From positions 1 through 57,500 of the forward strand of contig CACGAV010000003.1 in the NCBI GenBank assembly GCA_902571095.1: a DNA stretch of 57,500 bases, read 5' to 3'. This document shows, in pieces, positions 51,685 through 57,500 of the stretch; the first letter of the stretch is position 1, and each line of letters opens with the position of its first letter. Position numbers and translations under genes: made by a program. Below the pieces are notes generated by a model that saw only the letters and a list, made by a program, of their open reading frames with translations, ran no database searches and was not told the DNA's origin. This DNA is from an uncultured Pelagibacteraceae bacterium. GTDB lineage: Bacteria; Pseudomonadota; Alphaproteobacteria; Pelagibacterales; Pelagibacteraceae.

Positions 51685-52566
51685 TTAATTTAAAAACTGG
51701 CTAATTTTATTCCTCATTATATTTGCTGTTTCAAGAGTCGGTAACATTAAATAATTTTTATTTTCTCCTAATTGGTTAAAATATTCTTCATGCGAAATTG
51801 ACAAAATTTTCAAAACTCTTTTTTCAAAAAGCTCAAAAGAGGGTTTTTTTAAAATACAAATACTCTCATCATTAAATTGGGAGTCTAGTCCAGGAAATGC
51901 AACATCTGGGTGTCCAGTAAAATTACATGATAGTATTTTTTTTTCAAAGGAAATTGCTTCTCTAAGTATAGTTGAGATAAAACCTATTGTAATCCTACTT
52001 TGCATTATGTTTGTGTAAGAAGGATATTCTTTTGATCTATTTGATGATTGAAAAATATTAAAATTGTAATCTTTAAGATAATGTTTATAAAAATAGATTT
52101 CATTAAGAGCGTTTGATTTTCCTTTTTCACCCTCACCACTAAAAACCAAACTTAAGTTATGTTTTTTACAGAGCCTATGTGTGAAATTTGCAACTAATCC
52201 AGCACTTTCATCCATATTTTTAACTTGTGAAAAATCACCATTAAGATTGCTGTGAGGTTCAGATATTAAACAAATATCAAATTTTTCAGGATTAATTTTA
52301 ATTTTATTAAATTTTAAATATTCATAACTCAAGGCTGACCTTACTGATCCTATAACTTCAAGTGTGTTTACCTTAATTTTATTTTTTATATAAAATTTTT
52401 TATCATATTCGCTGAAACAAAAAAGTGTTGGGACAAAGAAATTTTTAAGCATACTTTTGGACATAAATGTAAACTCATTTGATGTACCGCTTTGTATCGC
52501 AATAAATTTAATTTTTTTTGTGTAATATTTTCGATATAATATGAAAATCTGCTGAATGAGAAACAT
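51685..52566 (-). CDS. Surface carbohydrate biosynthesis protein, C-terminal fragment
   Basis: 293 residues in the +1 frame relative to the gene just upstream, which it overlaps by 59 bp. The conserved part starts at KIKFIAIQSGTSNEF near residue 17, with FCFSEYDKKFY near 48, ICLISEPHSN near 98, LSLVFSGEGEKG near 138 and IGFISTILREAISFEKKIL near 194-212, resembling GT-B-like surface carbohydrate (TIGR04396-type) proteins. The first 15 residues look like out-of-frame translation. Removing one A from an eight-A run (52512-52519) joins it in frame to the upstream fragment. Confidence 0.6.
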   Translation of the reverse strand: MFLIQQIFILYRKYYTKKIKFIAIQSGTSNEFTFMSKSMLKNFFVPTLFCFSEYDKKFYIKNKIKVNTLEVIGSVRSALSYEYLKFNKIKINPEKFDICLISEPHSNLNGDFSQVKNMDESAGLVANFTHRLCKKHNLSLVFSGEGEKGKSNALNEIYFYKHYLKDYNFNIFQSSNRSKEYPSYTNIMQSRITIGFISTILREAISFEKKILSCNFTGHPDVAFPGLDSQFNDESICILKKPSFELFEKRVLKILSISHEEYFNQLGENKNYLMLPTLETANIMRNKISQFLN

Positions 52567-53014
52567 GTGTTAATACAACTTTAGGAGAGATTTCATCTAT
52601 TAAAGCAATTAAATAATTTTGTTTTAATGAACGCTTTAAAAAATTTTTTAAAATATAAAATATTATTTTTTTAGATATATATATTTTGTTTATTCTGTTT
52701 GCTCTTGTAGAAATTATTGTATAGTTATCTTTTTGTAAAATTTTTTCGAGATCGTTTGTGCTTTGACAGTCAAAAATTACAACATTTTTTTTATCAATTT
52801 TATTGAAATAAAATTTTGACCTAATTAATAATAAAGTTAAAGCTTTGATCTTTCTTAAAATTCCTGAATTCACTAAATTAATGAAAAAATTCAGGTATGC
52901 CTTTTTAAGCGGCCTAAAGCCAATTTGTTTATAATATTCTTCCATAAAACTTTGGCAAATTACTTTTTGGGCTCCGTCTGATGAGATTAAAATACTTTTC
53001 TTATCGTGAATCAT
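52508..53014 (-). CDS. Surface carbohydrate biosynthesis protein, N-terminal fragment
   Basis: 168 residues from the ATG at 53014 (MIHDKKSILISSDGAQKVI). A TTG at 53059 upstream lies inside promoter elements and is rejected. VVIFDCQSTNDLEKILQ near 93 and PKVVLTHVSHSADFHII near 145-161 fit the N-terminal half of the same family as the next gene, where the HVSHSADF part is normally followed by the QSGT region. It ends at a TAA just after the A8 run. First gene of the operon, directly below the palindromic promoter; a break here would leave the protein in two pieces. Confidence 0.6.
   Translation of the reverse strand: MIHDKKSILISSDGAQKVICQSFMEEYYKQIGFRPLKKAYLNFFINLVNSGILRKIKALTLLLIRSKFYFNKIDKKNVVIFDCQSTNDLEKILQKDNYTIISTRANRINKIYISKKIIFYILKNFLKRSLKQNYLIALIDEISPKVVLTHVSHSADFHIISKILHKKN
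52512..52519 (-). other. Homopolymer A8 run at frameshift junction
   Basis: On the minus strand eight A bases separate CAC from TTAA. Read with eight A the frame hits TAA; read with seven A it continues as HKKIKFIAIQSG and joins the C-terminal fragment. Options are a real pseudogene, slippage-based on/off switching, slippage by RNA polymerase, or a sequencing/assembly error. Confidence 0.7.
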
Positions 53015-53029
53015 AAATATTTTATAAAC

Positions 53030-53044
53030 GTTCAATATTTGAAC
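53030..53044. promoter_or_regulatory. Operator palindrome, copy 1 (start-site side)
   Basis: GTTCAATATTTGAAC: 6-bp arms GTTCAA/TTGAAC around 3 nt. It begins one base after the -10 hexamer of the minus-strand promoter and covers the expected start point, 16 bp upstream of the first ATG. Confidence 0.75.
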
Positions 53045-53045
53045 A

Positions 53046-53074
53046 TATATACCGTTCAATATTTGAACTGTAAA
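53046..53074 (-). promoter_or_regulatory. Promoter of the 21-kb glycan operon
   Basis: TTTACA (53069-53074) and TATATA (53046-53051) on the minus strand, spaced exactly 17 bp. The spacer is almost entirely the second palindrome. Expected start near 53039, giving a leader of about 25 nt. Confidence 0.7.
53054..53068. promoter_or_regulatory. Operator palindrome, copy 2 (in the -35/-10 spacer)
   Basis: Identical 15-mer GTTCAATATTTGAAC, 24 bp from copy 1, immediately after the -35 hexamer. A protein bound here would block RNA polymerase. Placement of both copies indicates repression. Confidence 0.75.
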
Positions 53075-53133
53075 GACTTTTTTGTGAAAAATTGATAAAA
53101 TTTCCTCTATTTGGGGCTCAAAATTATTATTTT

Positions 53134-54171
53134 CTAATTTGATATAATTTTATTAGCGATTTTAAGTTCTTTAGGATTTCCGATCTCAATCCACTTTTCA
53201 TGGATAACGTAAACCATTACTCTTTTTTTATACCTCGTAAGTAATTCAAAAAGATCTGGCATATCCATTTTTGCATTTTTTTTAATTAATTTTAAAATTT
53301 TTGGATTCATCGCGTATACTCCAGCATTTATAAATGTTTGATTTAATGGTTTCTCAAAAATACCACTGAACTTAATTCCTTTGTTAACCACTACTCCAAA
53401 TGGATTTTTATATACATGTAAACGAATGCACATAGTTGCATCAGCTTTATTGGTTTCATGAAATTTTATCAGCTCACCAAAGTTAATATCCGTTATTATA
53501 TCTCCATTAATAACTACAAAACTCTCATTAATTTTTTTTAAATTAGATAATGATCCAGCAGTTCCTAGTGGTTTATTTTCATCTATATATTTTATTTTAA
53601 TGTTCTGTTTTTTTCCATCCTCAAAGAAAGACCTGATTTTCCTTTTTTTGTAGTTCACGCTAATTGTAAAATTTTCAAATCCTTGATTTACTGCTCTATT
53701 TAATATGTGTTGTAATATTGGTTTGCCTTTAACTTTTAACATAGGTTTAGGATTTTTTTTGGTAAGGGTTCCCATTCTTTTACCCTTTCCTCCTGCCATT
53801 ACTACAAATTCATTTGGTAACTTCTCCCTTTTAATAAAATTTTCGATATTAAAAAGATTTATAACTCTTCCTTTTTTATCCAATTGTGGAAGATGTTGAA
53901 TTTTGTATAGACGCATTAAATTAAGAATTTCCTTCATATTACTAAATTTTTTTATTGTTTTACTTTTTGATTGAGTAATAGACATTACATTTGAATTCAG
54001 ATCATTATTCTTTGATATGTATCTTCTTATATCTCCATCGGTTATTGTTCCTACAAAACGTTTTTTTTTATCGATTACTATTACGATTTTCATTAAACTT
54101 TTGTTTAAGCTGTTTATTGCATCCATCACAGTTTTATTATTTATTAAAATAGTTTTTTTCCAAGATTTCAT
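53134..54171 (-). CDS. ptmE: CBS-domain nucleotidyltransferase (PtmE-like)
   Basis: 345 residues. Two CBS repeats occupy about 1-115 (VIVIDKKKRFVGTITDGDIRRYI near 30-52, then KIQHLPQLDKKGRVINLF near 90-107). The nucleotidyltransferase follows: EFVVMAGGKGKRMGTLTKKNPKPMLKVKGKPIL near 121-153, FVVINGDIITD near 217 with the metal Asp. The same architecture is found in PtmE of the Campylobacter legionaminic acid route, which makes GDP-glucosamine. It lies 2 bp after the NeuC-like gene, supporting a nonulosonate role. Confidence 0.85.
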   Translation of the reverse strand: MKSWKKTILINNKTVMDAINSLNKSLMKIVIVIDKKKRFVGTITDGDIRRYISKNNDLNSNVMSITQSKSKTIKKFSNMKEILNLMRLYKIQHLPQLDKKGRVINLFNIENFIKREKLPNEFVVMAGGKGKRMGTLTKKNPKPMLKVKGKPILQHILNRAVNQGFENFTISVNYKKRKIRSFFEDGKKQNIKIKYIDENKPLGTAGSLSNLKKINESFVVINGDIITDINFGELIKFHETNKADATMCIRLHVYKNPFGVVVNKGIKFSGIFEKPLNQTFINAGVYAMNPKILKLIKKNAKMDMPDLFELLTRYKKRVMVYVIHEKWIEIGNPKELKIANKIISN

Positions 54172-54173
54172 AA

Positions 54174-55331
54174 TTATCTAATATCTTTAAAATTCTTTTT
54201 TATTATTTTGTTTAATTTTATTTTTTTTAAAACTTTAATTATATTTTTTGTAGTATTTTTTTTGTAGTAGGGGTTTTTATAAGAATTTAGTTTTGACTTA
54301 AAACTATTTGATAAGAGTTTTATTATGGCTTTTTTGATTTCAATTTTATTTGGTTTGCAATTTATAATACTTTTAGACATTATTCTTCCAGTTTGGCGGT
54401 CACCTATGTTCACAGATCCTTTGTTTAAACTCGGAACTTCTATTATACCGCTGGAAGAATTGCCAATCACACCATCAAAACATTTAATGCATGAAAAAAA
54501 ATTTTTTTGTCCTAACGAGTGGAATAAATATGAATTAGTATTTTTTTTAACAAATTTTTTAATTTTTTTTATTATTATACCACTTTCAGAATCTATATTT
54601 GGCATTGTAAAAATTAGACTTGAGCTTTTGAAAAACTTTAATGCACTCAAAATTTCAGATATATGTTTTTTATTTTGATTTTTTTCTAAAGTTACAGGAT
54701 GGTAAGTTATAAGTAAATTTTGTTTTCTAAATTTTATTTTAAGTTGTTTTTCAAGGCTCGTTTTACTGATAAAATTAGTTTTTTTAATGGCCTCTACTCC
54801 TAGTGAGCCAACGTTGAAAACATTTTTCTGACACTCGCCCAATTGAATTACTCTCCTTTTATACTCATTTGTACTGACAAAATGAATATGCGAAAGTTTT
54901 GTAATACAATGACGAAGATTATTATCGATAGCGCCTCTCGACAACTCGCCTCCATGAATATGTGCAATAGGAATATTTAAAAAATTTGCGCAAACAGCTA
55001 CGGAAAAGACCTCAAATCTATCTCCTAATAATATTAAAATATCAGGTTTATTTTTTCTAAATTCATTTAAAAATTTGTTATATGTTTTGCCCATAAAGTC
55101 TTGAATACCCAAATCATCATTTTTCATGTATGGAATTTTAATACTTCTATTAATTTTAATATTGTCTTTTAAAATTTCTTTATAAGTAAGACCATATCTT
55201 TTTAAATAATGTGAACCTGTTACAATAAGTTTAAAAATAGTACTTTTTTCTTTTCTTAAATCTCTAATTAAGTTTTTTAAAATATGATAATCTGCTCTTC
55301 CTGTTGTTACTAAAGTAATTTTTCTTTTCAT
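54174..55331 (-). CDS. UDP/GDP-sugar 2-epimerase, hydrolysing (NeuC/LegG-like)
   Basis: 385 residues. LVTTGRADYHILKNLIRDL near 6-24, PDILILLGDRFEVFSVAVCANFLNIPIAHIHGGELSRGAIDNNLRH near 93-138 (substrate and catalytic residues), LLITYHPVTLEKNQ near 209 and VIGNSSSGIIEVPSL near 288-302 are the NeuC family. It converts a nucleotide sugar to free ManNAc-type sugar by hydrolytic epimerisation, for the NeuB-like enzyme next door. It overlaps the NeuB-like gene by 4 bp. Confidence 0.9.
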   Translation of the reverse strand: MKRKITLVTTGRADYHILKNLIRDLRKEKSTIFKLIVTGSHYLKRYGLTYKEILKDNIKINRSIKIPYMKNDDLGIQDFMGKTYNKFLNEFRKNKPDILILLGDRFEVFSVAVCANFLNIPIAHIHGGELSRGAIDNNLRHCITKLSHIHFVSTNEYKRRVIQLGECQKNVFNVGSLGVEAIKKTNFISKTSLEKQLKIKFRKQNLLITYHPVTLEKNQNKKHISEILSALKFFKSSSLIFTMPNIDSESGIIIKKIKKFVKKNTNSYLFHSLGQKNFFSCIKCFDGVIGNSSSGIIEVPSLNKGSVNIGDRQTGRIMSKSIINCKPNKIEIKKAIIKLLSNSFKSKLNSYKNPYYKKNTTKNIIKVLKKIKLNKIIKKNFKDIR

Positions 55332-56338
55332 ATTTTTATAAACTCATCTTTCATAAAATCCCTTATAGCTTTTTTGCCCATAACTTTTTCATAATAAATA
55401 GGTGATAATCCTGTACCTGGTCTTTTAGATGTAATATTTTTTTTATTAAACTTCTGACCTTTTTTTATGAATGTACTGGCCACTAAAGACTTTCTTACAA
55501 TTTTAATATTTTTTTTTTCACTGATTGTTGCCTTTTTAACTGAGCTTCCTAAAACTTTTTCCATTATTCTAATTTTTTTACAGAATTCTCTCAACTCTGT
55601 AGGATTAAGACTTGCTTTGTGATCTGGTCCCTGCATTTTTTTATTTAAAGTAAAGTGTTTTTCAATAACTTTTGCACCTAAAGCTACAGCTCCAAGAGCA
55701 GCTATAAAACCATCTGTATGGTCTGAATAACCAATATTTACTTTTAATTTTCTTTTTATGTTTAACATCGCTTTTAAATTTACATCCGACAGCGGAGTAG
55801 GGTAAGCAGTATTGCATTGAAGTATCGTAATTTTATTTTTTTTTGTTCCAGAATTATTTATCAAAGTTAGGGCTTTTTTTATTTCTTTCATGTTTGACAT
55901 ACCTGTAGATAAAAAAATATTTTTTTTTAGTTTTCCTGCAAATTTTAAAAAAGGTGTATTTGTAATTTCACCCGAAGGAATTTTTATAATTTGTAATTTA
56001 AAAGAATTTAAGTATTTTAAATTTTCTATACTAAAAGCTGATGACAAAAATAAAATTTTTTTCTTCTTACAGTATTTAAAACACTTATTGTGCATTTTTT
56101 TTGTAAACTCTAGTTTTTTAAGCATTTTAAATTGACTTTCTTTATTAAAAGAATTTTTAATTTGATAACTTGCTTTCGGCGCATCATGTTTGGCTAATGA
56201 CTCTGCATCAAAAGTTTGGAATTTTATAGCATCAGCACCTGCTTTAGATGCTACATCAATCAATTTTTTTGCTATATTGAGGCTGCCATTATGGTTAACA
56301 CCAGCTTCTGCGACTATAAAAACTTTATTACTTGTCAT
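55328..56338 (-). CDS. Nonulosonic acid synthase (NeuB/LegI-like) with SAF domain
   Basis: 336 residues. Barrel motifs FIVAEAGVNHNGSLNIAKKLIDVA near 7-30, DAIKFQTFDAESLAK near 36-50, IFLSTGMSNMKEIKKAL near 140-156, ILQCNTAYPTP near 173 and VIEKHFTLNKKMQGPDHKASL near 223-243. The SAF domain follows (RKSLVASTFIKKGQKF near 280). It condenses phosphoenolpyruvate with a ManNAc-like sugar to a nine-carbon acid. It overlaps the LegC-like aminotransferase by 11 bp and the NeuC gene by 4 bp. Confidence 0.92.
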   Translation of the reverse strand: MTSNKVFIVAEAGVNHNGSLNIAKKLIDVASKAGADAIKFQTFDAESLAKHDAPKASYQIKNSFNKESQFKMLKKLEFTKKMHNKCFKYCKKKKILFLSSAFSIENLKYLNSFKLQIIKIPSGEITNTPFLKFAGKLKKNIFLSTGMSNMKEIKKALTLINNSGTKKNKITILQCNTAYPTPLSDVNLKAMLNIKRKLKVNIGYSDHTDGFIAALGAVALGAKVIEKHFTLNKKMQGPDHKASLNPTELREFCKKIRIMEKVLGSSVKKATISEKKNIKIVRKSLVASTFIKKGQKFNKKNITSKRPGTGLSPIYYEKVMGKKAIRDFMKDEFIKI

Positions 56339-57500
56339 AACTTTTTATTCCTAAATATGAACTACTAGGTAAGTTTATTATTCTTTTTTCCAAATTTTCA
56401 GAGTTGGAAAGATTGTCTTTTGGAAATTTCATTAAAAATTTTTGCTTGTGCAGAAGTTTCCAAACAGGTCTTATAAAAACCTTTTTTTTATGAAATTCAT
56501 TTAAAAAAAAGTTTCTTTTTTTAGAAAATTCTTCTTTTAAAACAACCGTTTGAAGCCAATAATTACTTTTAGAGAAAGGTGGTTCTTCTACCAAAGTAAG
56601 GTAATTTTTATAGGGATTTATTAGTTTTTTATAAATTCTGAATAAATTTCTTTTTAAAATAAGATTTTTTTTAAAAGTTATTAACTGTGAAACACCAAGT
56701 GCTGCATTTATATTTGGTAATCTAAAGTTATATCCTAATTTATTATGTATATAATCCCATTTATGTTTTTTTCTAAAAGTCGTGGTTAAATTAAGTGCTT
56801 TATTAGCAAGTGATTTTCTTTTTGTTAAGATAGCCCCACCCCCGCCGGTCGTTATTATTTTATTTCCATTAAAACTGAGTATTCCAACATCGCCAAAAGT
56901 TCCTAAATGCTTTCTATTATTAAAGCTGCCGAGCGCCTCTGCTGCGTCTTCTATAACTCTTACTTTGTATTTCTTGGCTATTTTGATTATTTTTCTTATT
57001 TGTGCTGAATGACCAAATACATGAACAACGATTAAAGCCCTTATAACTCTTGTAGTTTTTTTATTTATACAAAGATTGTTTTTTACTTTTGTTTTTGTTT
57101 CAAAAAATTTTTGCAATTTATCTGGATTCATCCCAAAATGATTCATTTCAATATCTACAAAATGAGGAATTCCATTATTATAAAGAACAGAATTGGCTGT
57201 AGCTATAAATCCGATAGAAGGTAACAAAACTTCCTCGTTTTTTTTTAATCCCACTAATTGAAGTGCTATTTGTAAGCTAGATGTTCCGTTCACGGTAGCT
57301 ACTACAAAATTTGATTTAGTTATTTTTTTTATTTTTTTTTCAAATAAACTGACAAATTTTCCTACAGAAGAAACATAACCAGACTTTAAACATTTTTTTA
57401 GACTTTTTTGATCATGATAGGTTAAGATTGGCTCATGTAGGGGAAGCTGTTTTAATTTATTTATTTTTTTTTGTTTATTAAAAAAAATATTTAATTTTTG
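56328..57500 (-). CDS. DegT/DnrJ-family aminotransferase, LegC-like (5' end beyond window)
   Basis: The frame is open from 57500 to the stop at 56328, about 390 residues, so nearly complete; only the start is missing. LHEPILTYHDQ, SGYVSSVGKFVSLFE and VATVNGTSSLQIALQL are near the N-terminus, RVIEDAAEALGSF in the middle, and the PLP lysine sits in LSFNGNKIITTGGGGAI. This pattern fits LegC, which aminates the 4-keto sugar in legionaminic acid synthesis. Calling the start at the internal GTG (57293) would wrongly remove about 70 residues. First visible gene of the nonulosonate set; the upstream dehydratase and acetyltransferase would lie outside the window. Confidence 0.87.
   Translation of the reverse strand, partial: QKLNIFFNKQKKINKLKQLPLHEPILTYHDQKSLKKCLKSGYVSSVGKFVSLFEKKIKKITKSNFVVATVNGTSSLQIALQLVGLKKNEEVLLPSIGFIATANSVLYNNGIPHFVDIEMNHFGMNPDKLQKFFETKTKVKNNLCINKKTTRVIRALIVVHVFGHSAQIRKIIKIAKKYKVRVIEDAAEALGSFNNRKHLGTFGDVGILSFNGNKIITTGGGGAILTKRKSLANKALNLTTTFRKKHKWDYIHNKLGYNFRLPNINAALGVSQLITFKKNLILKRNLFRIYKKLINPYKNYLTLVEEPPFSKSNYWLQTVVLKEEFSKKRNFFLNEFHKKKVFIRPVWKLLHKQKFLMKFPKDNLSNSENLEKRIINLPSSSYLGIKSYDK

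Noticed and set aside
53015-53059. TTG start at 53059 for the first operon gene
   Set aside because: This stretch holds the -10 hexamer and an operator copy upstream of or at the predicted transcript start; the ATG at 53014 is better.
53030-53068. LexA-type SOS box
   Set aside because: The repeats contain GTTC and GAAC, but alphaproteobacterial LexA sites are direct GTTC-N7-GTTC and the Gram-positive type is GAAC-N4-GTTC. Here each site is an inverted GTTC-N7-GAAC, and no SOS gene is near.

Overview
The window looks like a chromosome segment of a SAR11-type marine alphaproteobacterium (Candidatus Pelagibacter or a close relative). The reasons are the very low GC, minimal intergenic spacing with many 1-30 bp gene overlaps, TrcR (DUF1013) and three-subunit PntA1/PntA2/PntB typical of alphaproteobacteria, and a 5S rRNA gene separated from the 16S-23S genes at the edge of a long surface-glycan region. 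That last layout matches what is known of hypervariable region 2 (HVR2) of SAR11 genomes. The taxonomic call is an inference from gene content; no 16S is present.

1-8.9 kb is conserved core. A ZapA gene (cut by the window edge) and a coiled-coil partner lie on the minus strand. A plus-strand run follows: transketolase, phosphoglycerate kinase, class I aldolase, ThiE-like protein, EF-P, inositol-phosphatase family, L31, TrcR, PurE, ribosomal protein S21 (apparently an AUU start), a cold-shock protein and initiator tRNA-fMet.

8.9-24.7 kb is metabolic. It holds a DUF1907 protein, a hydratase/SDR pair, and a tight minus-strand catabolic operon: Gfo/Idh, HpcH/HpaI, enolase superfamily, crotonase, acyl-CoA synthetase, PanE-like, LivH and LivF. 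Across a short divergent promoter are LivK, LivM and LivG, so one branched-chain-type ABC importer is split between two arms and physically linked to the catabolic genes. A PhyH dioxygenase and a DMT exporter follow.

24.6-29.3 kb is a minus-strand block: 5S rRNA, L36, PntA1, PntA2, PntB, transaldolase and a PanB-like protein lacking the usual catalytic residues. The 5S gene has its own apparent promoter and sits 5 nt upstream of the L36 start codon.

29.3-57.5 kb is a surface polysaccharide region, almost all minus strand. Only an O-antigen polymerase/ligase-like membrane protein is on the plus strand. The distal part encodes a legionaminic/sialic-acid-like nonulosonate pathway: aminotransferase, NeuB-like synthase, NeuC-like epimerase and CBS-nucleotidyltransferase. 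A second unit then starts at a promoter around 53.05 kb with two identical palindromes, one in the 17-bp spacer and one at the start point. It encodes a broken or frameshifted surface-carbohydrate protein, a MarR-type EPS regulator, a NusG-like antiterminator, and about 18 sugar-modifying, glycosyl-transferring and export genes. These include a second, short NeuB homologue without the C-terminal SAF domain next to a PhyH dioxygenase, a CMP-sugar synthetase and an aminotransferase. The most interesting items are this operator-repressor-antiterminator arrangement, the AUU-started S21 gene, and the 5S-L36 junction.
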